In this document: positions 54,136 to 62,666 of the stretch, piece after piece
How the letters are laid out: each line of letters starts with the position of its first letter
Position numbering within the stretch: the first letter of the stretch is position 1
NCBI RefSeq assembly: GCF_900240975.1
Contig: NZ_LT968776.1
Coordinates: 3,221,092-3,285,091, forward strand
DNA length: 64,000 bases
Direction: 5' to 3'
From: Mycobacterium sp. 4858
GTDB lineage: Bacteria > Actinomycetota > Actinomycetes > Mycobacteriales > Mycobacteriaceae
Position numbers and translations under genes: made by a program
The notes under the pieces: model-generated
Told to the model about the DNA's origin: nothing
Seen by the model: the letters and a program-made list of their open reading frames with translations, nothing else
Databases searched by the model: none

Positions 54136-54308
54136 AGCGGCGCTGGCGTGTTCGGTCGTCATGCGTCGCTTACCGGGCTCCGGCAGCCGCTCGAATGCAT
54201 GCGGTGGCAGTAGGCCGCCACCCGCGGCCGCGGACCCTCAAGCGAGGCTGCGCGGACGTGATCGACGGCGTCGGATGCTTGTTGCGTTCCGTCCTAACGA
54301 AATGCTAG
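54136..54308. other. Divergent spacer between two operators
   Basis: No gene. It separates two copies of the operator that face divergent operons, so each operon has its own site. Confidence 0.5.
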
Positions 54309-54328
54309 TTTCGACTATATAGTAGAAA
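54309..54328 (+). promoter_or_regulatory. Shared 20-bp operator, amidohydrolase-FadE operon
   Basis: TTTCGACTATATAGTAGAAA, palindromic except for one base pair. Contains TATAGT (54318-54323), a plausible -10. It lies 49 bases before the TTG start. Confidence 0.68.
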
Positions 54329-54376
54329 GTCATCTGGCTGCTGCAGTTGGCCGTGCCTGAGAAGGAGGTTGCTCAA

Positions 54377-55564
54377 TTGAGCACCCCAGTGATGCCGATC
54401 ATCGATACCGATACACATCTGAGCGAGCCGCCCGATCTGTGGACGTCGCGGCTGCCTTCGAAGTGGAGCGAGCTCGCTCCCAAGGTGGTCTTCGACGAGC
54501 GCCGGGGCGAAGACATCTGGATCATCGGGGGGCGCCGACTGTCCGGGGTGTCCGGCTATGCGATGGCCGGGTGGCACGAGTATCCGCCAAAGCATCCGCC
54601 GTCCGCGGAGACGGCGGACCCCGCCGCGTTCGATGCCAAGGAGCGGGTGAAGCGGATGGACGCGATGAAGATCGCTGCCGAGGTTCCGTACCCCAACCTA
54701 CTGGCGTTTTCCATGGACGCCTTCATGGGCTACAACGAGCCCGAACTCGTCTTGGATTGCATCCGCGCCTACAACGACTTCCTGACCGAGTTCGCTTCTG
54801 TGGCTCCGGAACGGTTCGTTTGCCTTACGACGCTGCCCTTCTGGGACCTGGACGAGGCGGTGAAGGAGATGAACCGGTGCCACGACAATGGGCACCGCGG
54901 AATCAACTTCATAGCCAAGCCCTACAAGTTGGGCCTGCCGCGCCTGCGGGAAGACCATTGGGCCCCGATCCTGAAGGCGGCCGAGGAACGTCAGCTCTCC
55001 GTTAACTTCCATGTCGGATATCAATCTCAGACCGAAGAGGACTGGGTTCGCATGATCAAGGACGTCCAGGGCCCGGCCGACTACGCGCAGGAGACCACGA
55101 TGTCGTTGATGGGTCTGTGCGAGAACGTGTCCGAGCTGTTGCTGTCCGGAGTGTGTCACAAATACCCGGGCCTGAACTTTGTCAATGTCGAAAGCGGCTT
55201 CGGGTGGATCCCCTACCTGATCGAGAGTGCCGACTGGAACTGGAAGAACTCCGGTGCTGCGAAGGCTCATCCGGATCGCGAACTTCCCAGCCACTACTTC
55301 CGCAACCAGATCTACACCACTTACTGGTTCGAACGCGAAACCGTGCGCTACATGGGCGCGGCGTACGCCGACAACCTGATGTTCGAGACGGACTTCCCCC
55401 ACCCGACGAGCCTGTCTCCCGGGCCGGCCTCGACCGCGATGTCTCCGCGCGACGTGGTCGACGAGACGCTCAACGAATTGCCCATCGACGCGTGCCGCAA
55501 GATCTTCTACGAAAATGCGGCCCGCCTGTATCACATTGACGTAGAAGCCTGTCTTCAGGATTAG
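54377..55564 (+). CDS. Amidohydrolase-2 family TIM-barrel enzyme
   Basis: A 395-residue metal-dependent enzyme. IIDTDTHLSEPPDLW gives the N-terminal Asp-x-Asp-x-His; SVNFHVGYQSQ and MFETDFPHPTSLSP supply the other ligands. TTG 54377 is chosen because AAGGAGG stands ten bases before it; a start at 54347 lacks any site. It leads the operon amidohydrolase, FadE, thiolase, enoyl-CoA hydratase. In other pathways of this family the reaction is ring hydrolysis or decarboxylation; the substrate is unknown. Confidence 0.9.
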   Translation: MSTPVMPIIDTDTHLSEPPDLWTSRLPSKWSELAPKVVFDERRGEDIWIIGGRRLSGVSGYAMAGWHEYPPKHPPSAETADPAAFDAKERVKRMDAMKIAAEVPYPNLLAFSMDAFMGYNEPELVLDCIRAYNDFLTEFASVAPERFVCLTTLPFWDLDEAVKEMNRCHDNGHRGINFIAKPYKLGLPRLREDHWAPILKAAEERQLSVNFHVGYQSQTEEDWVRMIKDVQGPADYAQETTMSLMGLCENVSELLLSGVCHKYPGLNFVNVESGFGWIPYLIESADWNWKNSGAAKAHPDRELPSHYFRNQIYTTYWFERETVRYMGAAYADNLMFETDFPHPTSLSPGPASTAMSPRDVVDETLNELPIDACRKIFYENAARLYHIDVEACLQD

Positions 55565-55571
55565 CGACTTG

Positions 55572-55604
55572 CCTCGGTCTGGTCCGAAATGGGCCAGACC
55601 GAGG
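55572..55604 (+). terminator. Hairpin between amidohydrolase and FadE genes
   Basis: Perfect 11-bp stem CCTCGGTCTGG / CCAGACCGAGG with an 11-base loop, eight bases after the amidohydrolase stop. It may end part of the transcripts or protect the upstream message. Confidence 0.7.
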
Positions 55605-55622
55605 TTCCAAGGGAGTGATTAG

Positions 55623-56873
55623 GTGGCCGTCGCAACAAATCACGACATCGAGCCCGCCGCTCCGGGCGCCAAGGAGGTGTGTGATGCGCTATTCGCCTTC
55701 ATCGACAGAGAAGTCGCGAAAATTCAGCAACCCATCGAGGCGGCTCTGCATGATCCGCGACTGTACTGGCGCGAGGACGGGCGCATCGCCGACGAGGTAG
55801 TTCAGGCCCGTCGGGCTGCGCGGATGGCTTCGGCCGAGGCCGGCTTCTACACGATGTTCTGCCCTACCGAACTCGGCGGCGGCGGGCTGAGTGCCGAACT
55901 GTACTTCGAAGTATTCGAGGCTCTCTGTCACCGGTATGGCTCACCCCAGACGCAGCTGGCCTTCCAGGTCCTCGCACACGCGAGCACAGGTCCGACGGCG
56001 TTGTGGACCTACGCATCCGACGCTCTTAAGGCTGATCTGGTGCCCAAGCTCCTGCGCGGCGAGGTACAGGGATCATTTGCGATGTCGGAGCCCGACGCAG
56101 GCTCCGACGCCTGGATGATGACCACCACCGCTGTCCGTGACGGAGGCCACTGGGTCCTCAACGGCACAAAGCAATGGGCCTCGTGGGCTCCGACCGCTGA
56201 CTTCTTGATCACGTTCGCCATCACCGACCGCGAGCGCTTTGCGGCGCGAAAGGGAGGATTGACGGGCTTCTACGTGCCCACCGATGTTCCGGGATACGAC
56301 CTGTACTCGATCGTCAAGGTGTTCGACGAAATCGGCGGCGAAGAAGCAATCCTCACCTTCAACGACGTCCGCATCCCGGATCAGTACCGGCTCGGTGAAG
56401 TTGGCGAGGGCTTCCGTGTCGCGATGGAGGGCTCTGGCCTGCTGAAGATGACGAAGCTCGCGCGGCTGATCGGTCTGGGCCGGTGGGCGAACGATAAGGC
56501 CGTCGACTATGCGAAGGTACGCAAAACATTCGGCAAGACGCTGAGTGAGCATCAGTCGATCCAAAACATGCTTGCCGACAACTGCATTGACATTTACACC
56601 TCGCGTTTGGCGTCGCTCGACGTGGCGCGCAAGCACGACGCCGGGGATCAGGCACGATTTGAGTCCGCGATGAGCCACGCGCTCGTCGCCGAGGCGATGT
56701 ACCGCGTGTACGACCGGTCAATGCAGATCCTGGGCGGGATCGGCCTGAGCAACGAAGCGGCGATGATCCATGGCTGGCACACGACACGCGTGTCGAGAAT
56801 CAGCGAGGGTCCGCCAGAAGTTCAGCGGCGCACCATCGCCAAGTATCTCCTGTCGGGCGCCTATAAGTTCTGA
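55623..56873 (+). CDS. Acyl-CoA dehydrogenase family protein
   Basis: A 416-residue FadE-type flavoenzyme. SFAMSEPDAGSDAWMMTTTA and FCPTELGGGGLSAELYF are the FAD/substrate landmarks; GRWANDKAVDYAKVRKTFGK and QILGGIGLSNEAAMIHGW follow; the C-terminal RISEGPPEVQRRTIAKYLL holds the glutamate of the usual position. GTG start at 55623 after AAGGGAG. Second gene of the operator-controlled operon; oxidises an acyl-CoA. Confidence 0.92.
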   Translation: MAVATNHDIEPAAPGAKEVCDALFAFIDREVAKIQQPIEAALHDPRLYWREDGRIADEVVQARRAARMASAEAGFYTMFCPTELGGGGLSAELYFEVFEALCHRYGSPQTQLAFQVLAHASTGPTALWTYASDALKADLVPKLLRGEVQGSFAMSEPDAGSDAWMMTTTAVRDGGHWVLNGTKQWASWAPTADFLITFAITDRERFAARKGGLTGFYVPTDVPGYDLYSIVKVFDEIGGEEAILTFNDVRIPDQYRLGEVGEGFRVAMEGSGLLKMTKLARLIGLGRWANDKAVDYAKVRKTFGKTLSEHQSIQNMLADNCIDIYTSRLASLDVARKHDAGDQARFESAMSHALVAEAMYRVYDRSMQILGGIGLSNEAAMIHGWHTTRVSRISEGPPEVQRRTIAKYLLSGAYKF

Positions 56874-57002
56874 CTCCCTGTCACGTCGAGTTGCCAGTGC
56901 TCTCGGGCACTGGCCTCACTCAAAGCAACTGTGACGCAATGGCGTTCGCAGAAACATCGAATCGGCGCGTCCTCAACGCAAAGCAAGAAGGGAACACATT
57001 CC

Positions 57003-58145
57003 ATGGTCGACGCATACATCGTAGAGGCTGTTCGATCGCCCGTCGGTAAGCGCAACGGCGGGCTGGCCGACGTCCACCCCGCGGAGCTATCCGCCCAAGT
57101 ACTCGCCGCGCTGGTGGACCGAGCCGGCGTCGATCCCGCCGTCGTCGACGACGTGATCTGGGGTTGTGTTGGCCAGATCGGCGAACAGTCCAGTGACATC
57201 GCACGCACCGCGGCGCTGACTGCCGGATGGCCGGACACGGTCACCGGCGTGACGGTCGATCGGCAATGCGGATCGAGTCAGCAGAGTTTGCACTTCGCCG
57301 CCGCCGGCGTGATCGCCGGGCAGTACGACGTCGTGGTCGCCGGGGGAGTGGAGTCGATGTCCCAGGTGACCATCGGTTCTGCGGCCGAATTCGGCGCCGG
57401 CCCTTTCCCCGAGCGGTTTCAAGCACGCTACGGAATCCCAAATCAAGGTGTGGGAGCGGAGCTGGTCGCCGAGCGTTGGGGACTGAGCCGAACACAACTC
57501 GACGAGTTCTCCGCTCAATCCCACCAGAAGGCCGCGGCCGCACAGGATTCGCACGTTTTCGATGACCAGATTGTGCCCATTCGACGCGCCGACGGTTCCG
57601 TCGTGACAGCCGATGAAGGTATTCGGCGCGGAACTTCGGTAGAAACGCTCGCTGGTCTCAAGCCGGCCTTCAAGGAGGACGGCGTCATTCACGCGGGCAA
57701 CGCCTCACAAATCTCGGATGGCTCGGCGGCGCTGCTGATCATGTCGGGGGAGAAGGCCCGGGAGCTCGGCTGCACGCCGATCGCTCGCGTGCACACCGCC
57801 GTGCTCGCGGGCGCCGATCCGGTCCTGATGCTCACCGCACCTATTCCTGCCACCCAGAAGGCGCTGCGCAAGTCTGGACTTAACGTCGGCGACATCGGGG
57901 TGTTCGAGATCAACGAGGCGTTTGCACCGGTGCCGATGGCATGGCAGCTCGAGATCGGCGCGGACGAGAAGCTGTTGAACCCGAACGGCGGCGCGATCGC
58001 GCTCGGCCATCCCCTCGGGGGCTCAGGTGCCCGACTGCTGACGACCATGATCCATCACATGAGGGCGAACAACATCAGGTATGGGCTGCAATCGATGTGC
58101 GAAGGTGGCGGGCAGGCCAACGCGACCATCGTGGAGCTGGTGTGA
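57003..58145 (+). CDS. Acetyl-CoA acetyltransferase / 3-ketoacyl-CoA thiolase
   Basis: A 380-residue true thiolase: nucleophile Cys89 in VTVDRQCGSSQQSLHFAAAG, NEAFAPVPMAW, GHPLGGSGARLLTTM with catalytic His, and C-terminal SMCEGGGQANATIV with the second Cys. Contrast with the Cys-less protein at 47320. Catalyses the final thiolytic cut of beta-oxidation. Start ATG 57003 follows AAGAAGGGAA. Its stop overlaps the hydratase start by four bases (GTGA). Confidence 0.93.
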   Translation: MVDAYIVEAVRSPVGKRNGGLADVHPAELSAQVLAALVDRAGVDPAVVDDVIWGCVGQIGEQSSDIARTAALTAGWPDTVTGVTVDRQCGSSQQSLHFAAAGVIAGQYDVVVAGGVESMSQVTIGSAAEFGAGPFPERFQARYGIPNQGVGAELVAERWGLSRTQLDEFSAQSHQKAAAAQDSHVFDDQIVPIRRADGSVVTADEGIRRGTSVETLAGLKPAFKEDGVIHAGNASQISDGSAALLIMSGEKARELGCTPIARVHTAVLAGADPVLMLTAPIPATQKALRKSGLNVGDIGVFEINEAFAPVPMAWQLEIGADEKLLNPNGGAIALGHPLGGSGARLLTTMIHHMRANNIRYGLQSMCEGGGQANATIVELV

Positions 58146-58948
58146 CAACGTCGGAGGCCGTGACCACGAATGCGGCACTCATCCGGAGGTCCGGACGGGT
58201 CCTCGTCATCACTATCAACAGACCCGACGCCCGCAATGCGGTGAACCAAGCGGTTAGTACGGCCGTCGGTGATGCGCTCGAGGCGGCGCAGCAGGATCCG
58301 ACAGTCTGGGCGGTCGTGGTGACCGGTGCCGGTGACAAGTCGTTCTGCGCAGGGGCCGACCTCAAGGCGTTGTCGCGCGGCGAGAGCGTGTTGCATCCGG
58401 ACCATCCAGAATGGGGGTTCGCCGGACTCGTCCATCACTTCATCGACAAGCCGGTCATCGCCGCCGTCAACGGGTCAGCGCTCGGCGGCGGCACAGAGCT
58501 GGCGCTTGCGAGCGACCTGGTCGTGGCGGAGGAGCGGGCCGTATTCGGCCTGCCGGAGGTGAAGCGCGGTTTGATTGCCGGTGCGGGTGGCGTCTTCCGT
58601 ATCGTCGAGCAGCTGCCGCGCAAGGTCGCACTCGAACTGCTGTATACGGGCAACCCGATTTCGGCTGCCGAGGCGGCACGTTGGGGATTGGTGAACAGGG
58701 TCGTGCCCGACGGCACGGTGGTGGAGTATGCGCTGCAGCTCGCCGAGCAGATCGCCGTGAATGCACCGCTATCCGTACAGGCGAGCAAGCGCGTGGCCTA
58801 CGGAGCCGATGACCGCATCATCGAAGCCGAGGAACCAAAGTGGGCGAGAGTCGCACGGGAGGGCGAGGCACTCCTTGCCAGCGAGGACGCGAAGGAGGGG
58901 CCGCGCGCGTTCGCCGAGAAGCGTGCACCCGTATGGGAAGCACGCTAA
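58142..58948 (+). CDS. Enoyl-CoA hydratase/isomerase
   Basis: A 268-residue crotonase-fold enzyme. Oxyanion-hole segments SFCAGADLKAL and GSALGGGTELALASDLVVA are intact; the acidic residue is in FGLPEVKRGLIAGAGGVFR. GTG start at 58142 is coupled to the thiolase stop. Last gene of the operon; a perfect palindrome 211 bases on ends the message. Confidence 0.93.
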   Translation: MTTSEAVTTNAALIRRSGRVLVITINRPDARNAVNQAVSTAVGDALEAAQQDPTVWAVVVTGAGDKSFCAGADLKALSRGESVLHPDHPEWGFAGLVHHFIDKPVIAAVNGSALGGGTELALASDLVVAEERAVFGLPEVKRGLIAGAGGVFRIVEQLPRKVALELLYTGNPISAAEAARWGLVNRVVPDGTVVEYALQLAEQIAVNAPLSVQASKRVAYGADDRIIEAEEPKWARVAREGEALLASEDAKEGPRAFAEKRAPVWEAR

Positions 58949-59159
58949 GCGATGAGGATCCGCGCTGATGTCGCGCATGTCATGGTGCGCGCGATCGACG
59001 TGGCCGGCTTTGTCCTCGCCGATGTCTGCCGCTACACCGTTATGAGGGATCGGAAGTCTCCCGATCGGCAGGTCCGCGCCTTCTTCGCCGCGCTTCGGCA
59101 CCGTGCTGTTTTAGAACTAGCTAGGCCCCGACTACAACGCTGCGCATCACGAACACCTG

Positions 59160-59227
59160 CACCTCGCGGCAGATATCTGCCGCGAGGTGGCGGCAGGCTT
59201 AACGGCGAACCGGCAGCCGACTGCCGG
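59160..59227. terminator. Perfect 30-bp palindrome plus second hairpin
   Basis: 59160-59189 is a loop-less palindrome (half CACCTCGCGGCAGAT). A second hairpin CCGGCAG-CCGA-CTGCCGG follows at 59210-59227. They lie between convergent genes ending at 58948 and 59231 and serve as a bidirectional terminator. Confidence 0.85.
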
Positions 59228-59230
59228 GGT

Positions 59231-60412
59231 TCAGTTCATCAGTAGCTCGCGCAGGTTGTCACGCATGATCCGGTGCACGCAACCCGGGTCCAGGTCGGTG
59301 AGCCCCTCCGCGAATTCGGCTGGCTGGGCCAGCCCCTCCGCGTGGGGATAATCCGAGCCCATCAACACGCGGTTCGCGCCGATGCGCTTGACCAGTTCGG
59401 GCGTGTTGTCCTCGTGAAAGGGAACGACATAGACATTGCGCTTGAACATCTCCGATGGGCGATCAGGGAGCGTGCCGCCCGGCCAATCGCCAAAACGTCC
59501 CCACCACGCTGCCTTGTTGAGCGTCTTCAACAGATAGGGGACCCATCCACAGCCATGCTCGACGCTGATGACCCGCAGTCCCGGGAAGCGGCCGAACAGA
59601 TTGTGCAGGACCATCGCCGCGAGCGTGGTCATGATGGGAATCTCGACGTGGAACATCGCGAACTGCAACGCCGAGGTGTCGCGCGTTCCCGGCCGGGGCT
59701 TCTCGCCCCACACGGTCGACGCGTCGAAGAAACCGGCTGACACGTGGAACCCAACCGGCACTTTCGCCTCCTCGAGGCGCGCCCAGAACGGGTCGAACTT
59801 GGGATCGGCAATCGAACAGGGCTGTGCTCCGCCACCCGGGGCCGGTCGCAGATAGACGACTTTCACGCCCGCCTTGAGCAGGCGGTCCAGTTCTTCCACG
59901 GCCAGGTCCGCGTCGGCCAGCGACAGACACCCCGTGCCGAAAATGCGGCCATTGCTGCCGAAGCCCCAGTCTTCCTCGACCCAGCGGTTATACGACCTCA
60001 GGTTGGCATACAGCACCTCGGGGTTGTCGAGCAGATCCTGCTCGATCCCATTCGCCATCGACGGGAATAGGATCGTGCCCTCGACGTTCTGGCTGTCCAT
60101 CAGCTCCAGCCGCGCCTGCTGGTCATGGAAAGCCGGCAACATCGACGATTCGTCCCGCGCATCGTCGAAACCGCCCAGCTCGGGATTATTCAGGATTTCC
60201 TTGAACGAACCCGGAGCCTCGGTCTTGTCGAACTTGACGTTGCAGAAGGTCAGAACCTTGTCACCGCAATGCCAGTATTCGTTGCCATCGGGGTGCATCC
60301 GGGCCTGGATCGCGACATCCTTGTACTTGGACTCGATATGACGGCTGAAGCAGTCCCGGACCTCATAGAAGTGATTGTCTGCATCCCACAGACCATAAGG
60401 CTCGCTGGTCAC
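59231..60412 (-). CDS. Amidohydrolase-2 family TIM-barrel enzyme
   Basis: A 393-residue member of the same superfamily as 54377 and 48524, third in the island. DADNHFYEVRDCFSRH at the N-terminus, VPVGFHVSAGFFDAST and VLMGSDYPHAEGLAQ carry the metal ligands. GTG 60412 is preferred since TGGAGA lies nine bases before it; ATG 60433 is an alternative. Divergent from the luciferase-like gene. Two direct repeats at 60504-60541 lie upstream. Confidence 0.88.
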   Translation of the reverse strand: MTSEPYGLWDADNHFYEVRDCFSRHIESKYKDVAIQARMHPDGNEYWHCGDKVLTFCNVKFDKTEAPGSFKEILNNPELGGFDDARDESSMLPAFHDQQARLELMDSQNVEGTILFPSMANGIEQDLLDNPEVLYANLRSYNRWVEEDWGFGSNGRIFGTGCLSLADADLAVEELDRLLKAGVKVVYLRPAPGGGAQPCSIADPKFDPFWARLEEAKVPVGFHVSAGFFDASTVWGEKPRPGTRDTSALQFAMFHVEIPIMTTLAAMVLHNLFGRFPGLRVISVEHGCGWVPYLLKTLNKAAWWGRFGDWPGGTLPDRPSEMFKRNVYVVPFHEDNTPELVKRIGANRVLMGSDYPHAEGLAQPAEFAEGLTDLDPGCVHRIMRDNLRELLMN

Positions 60413-60503
60413 GTCACACACTCTCCATTCCATTTCGTTTGATCTTGTTCCCAGCGCTCGCGCCGTGGGGCGAGAGGGCCAGAGCACGTCGAGCATTCAT
60501 ATA

Positions 60504-60541
60504 GTTAGCCTATAGAACATCATATCGGTAGCCTATAGAAC
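60504..60541. promoter_or_regulatory. Two direct repeats GNTAGCCTATAGAAC
   Basis: GTTAGCCTATAGAAC at 60504-60518 and GGTAGCCTATAGAAC at 60527-60541, 23 bases apart, about 90-130 bases before the amidohydrolase start. They share TATAGAA with the 20-bp operator but lack its symmetry. Candidate regulator sites. Confidence 0.55.
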
Positions 60542-60709
60542 GATCAGGCGCGCGTCAATGGCTTTCTAGCGAGGCACAGATTCTTGTACTAAGTAGATTA
60601 CTCCGCCGGTGGGGCGCACAGATGACCCTCGACAGGGTCGTCGAACAGCTTGAATCTGGTACGCCGAGAAGCGTTCACCCGTATGGAAAGCGCTTAAGGG
60701 GTGGATGGA

Positions 60710-60740
60710 TTGACAAATAAATTCTACTATATGGTAGAAT
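60710..60740 (+). promoter_or_regulatory. Promoter with strongest 20-bp operator, luciferase-like gene
   Basis: TTGACA (60710-60715), 19 bases, TAGAAT (60735-60740). The operator ATTCTACTATATGGTAGAAT (60721-60740) fills the spacer and the -10; its 7-bp arms are perfect and only one inner pair breaks symmetry. Confidence 0.78.
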
Positions 60741-60775
60741 CTAGCCGTCAATCGGACTTCAGATAGGTCAAGCAC

Positions 60776-61882
60776 ATGCATGTTGGCAAGAGTGTCTTCT
60801 TTCAGAATCCCGACGAGGATCGTTCCGACTCGGCGCTTTACAAGCATGAGATAGCGCTGGCAGAACAGGCCGAGCCGCTGGGCTTCGAGTCGTTGTGGAT
60901 CGCCGAGCACCACTTCGGTGGCTACGACGTGTCGCCAAACACGTTGCAGCTGTTGACTTATCTGGCGGCCAAGACTAAGCACGTCCGGCTGGGACCTTCG
61001 GTGGTGGTGCTTCCGTGGCATGAGCCGCTGCGGGTCGCTGAGGAGCTCTCGGTGCTTGACCACCTGTCGAACGGTCGTCTGTTGCTCGGCATCGGCCGCG
61101 GCCTGGGCCGTCACGAATTCGAGGGCTTCCGGCTGAACATGGGGGAGTCGCGCCAGCGTTTCCAGGAGTATGCACAGGGCATCCTCAACGCCTTCGACAC
61201 GGGAGTCATCGAGTCGGACGGTGAACTCTGGAAGCAGCCGCCCGTGCAACTTCGACCCCAGCCGCTGGCTCCGCTGCGCAACCGCACATACGCATCTTCG
61301 GTGTCGCCTGAATCGATGGACATCGTCGCTGAACTCGGTGCGGGTATCATGGTGATCGCCCAAAAGCCGTGGGATGTAACGGTTGCCGACGTCAAGAAGT
61401 ACAACGAGCGGTTCGTCGAGTTGAATGGTTACGAGCCGCCTAAACCGCTGCTGATGTCCTTTGTGATCGTGCACGAGTCCTCGTCCGCGGCACAGGAGCT
61501 GCACGAGCAATATCACTATCGGTACGCGAAATCGACGTTCGATTGGTACGAGTTCAGCAATCCCGGCCTAGCGAAGGTTCCCGGTTACGAGTATTACGGC
61601 AAGTTCGCCGCCAACATCGAAAAGCACGGGGCGGATAGCTTCGTGAAATTCCTCGCCGAATTGCAGGTCTATGGCACTCCGGACGAGGTGGTGGAACAGT
61701 TGACCGACCATGTTCGTCGCATCGACGGCGTCGGGATGACTTCGGTACTGTCCTTCGCGGGAATGAGCCCCGAAATCGGTGCGGCCAATCAGAAATTGTT
61801 TGCAGAGCAGGTGCTGCCGCGCCTGAAGGGCATCGACACGGAGCGTGCTTTCCCACCCGTTGCCGTCCCGGCGCATGCCTGA
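60776..61882 (+). CDS. Luciferase-like (LLM) flavin-dependent monooxygenase
   Basis: A 368-residue TIM-barrel flavin monooxygenase. GFESLWIAEHHFGGYDVSPN and RLLLGIGRGLGRHEFEGFRL are family landmarks. LLM enzymes use FMNH2 and O2 for hydroxylation, Baeyer-Villiger or desulfonation reactions; a reductase must supply FMNH2, and the gene at 53587 with the same operator is the natural donor. ATG 60776 is 36 bases after the operator. Overlaps the next gene by eight bases. Confidence 0.92.
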   Translation: MHVGKSVFFQNPDEDRSDSALYKHEIALAEQAEPLGFESLWIAEHHFGGYDVSPNTLQLLTYLAAKTKHVRLGPSVVVLPWHEPLRVAEELSVLDHLSNGRLLLGIGRGLGRHEFEGFRLNMGESRQRFQEYAQGILNAFDTGVIESDGELWKQPPVQLRPQPLAPLRNRTYASSVSPESMDIVAELGAGIMVIAQKPWDVTVADVKKYNERFVELNGYEPPKPLLMSFVIVHESSSAAQELHEQYHYRYAKSTFDWYEFSNPGLAKVPGYEYYGKFAANIEKHGADSFVKFLAELQVYGTPDEVVEQLTDHVRRIDGVGMTSVLSFAGMSPEIGAANQKLFAEQVLPRLKGIDTERAFPPVAVPAHA

Positions 61883-62465
61883 GGGCGTGGGCTCGGCAGG
61901 AGAAGACGGCTCCGAAGTCCGCATCGCGCCGCTCCCGCTCGAGGAGCGCGATAACGCGACGAACGAGCTGCTCGATAAAGTCGGGCCGGGTCGTGACCTC
62001 AATCTGTTCACTACCCTGGTGCGACACCAGCGGCTGTTTCGGCGCTGGCTGCCGCTGTGCGGAGGCCTGCTCAGCGGGAAGTTGTCGGCCCGTGACCGGG
62101 AATTGCTGATCCTGCGGACCGCCGATCGCTGCGGGGCCGCCTACGAATGGGCCCATCACCTGGTGTTTGCCGCGGATGCCGGGTTGACCTCCGAGGAGGT
62201 CGACCGGGTCCGCGCCGGCGCCGACGCCGACGGCTGGACGCAACTGGAGTCGGCGCTGCTGAGAAGCGCCGACGAACTCCACGATGAGTGCGAGATCTCC
62301 GCATCGACATGGTCGGTCCTGGCGGCGCACTACGACCAGGAGCAGCTGATCGAGGTGCCGATGGTGGTTGGGCACTACCACATGCTGGCCTTCGCGGCGC
62401 GCTCGTTCGGCGTGGCGATTGAGCCCGCCTACCGGCCCGTCTCAGCGGCGCGCGCCGTCGAATGA
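61875..62465 (+). CDS. Carboxymuconolactone decarboxylase-like (AhpD fold) protein
   Basis: A 196-residue helical protein. LSARDRELLILRTADRCGAA and YEWAHHLVFAADAGLT contain the CMD-family helix pair; the Cys-x-x-Cys of AhpD peroxidases is absent, so a decarboxylase or lactone role is likelier than peroxidase. It starts inside the LLM gene's last codons (ATG 61875), so the two are coupled. Together they could oxygenate a ring ketone and process the resulting lactone (inference). Confidence 0.86.
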   Translation: MPEGVGSAGEDGSEVRIAPLPLEERDNATNELLDKVGPGRDLNLFTTLVRHQRLFRRWLPLCGGLLSGKLSARDRELLILRTADRCGAAYEWAHHLVFAADAGLTSEEVDRVRAGADADGWTQLESALLRSADELHDECEISASTWSVLAAHYDQEQLIEVPMVVGHYHMLAFAARSFGVAIEPAYRPVSAARAVE

Positions 62466-62527
62466 CCCAGGAGCGAGTGCCCTCTTACCGGTGACGCGCG
62501 CCCAGGCCAGCTTTCGCCGGCGAAATG

Positions 62528-62666
62528 TCGACCGGACGCCGTTTAGAACCATTCCGCCTTCATGTCGACGGTCGTGCTGTCGAGGGTTTCGAGCAGCTCG
62601 ACCGGACGCCGTTTAGAACCATTCCGCCTTCATGTCGACGGTCGTGCTGTCGAGGGTTTCGAGCAG
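62528..62666. repeat. 70-bp tandem duplication at the end of a FadE gene
   Basis: 62528-62597 repeats at 62598-62666 without change over 69 bases. The second copy carries the last codons of the minus-strand FadE, stop at 62613; the first lies beyond the stop. So the gene's 3' end was duplicated outwards. Confidence 0.95.

Noticed and set aside
39856..60740. Treating the 20-bp sites as KstR or KstR2 boxes
   Set aside because: Those boxes, as I recall them, centre on AAC/GTT or CAAG/CTTG half-sites; these have TCTAC/GTAGA.
60566..61516. Minus-strand frame opposite the luciferase-like gene
   Set aside because: Shadow; would also run through the strongest promoter in the window.
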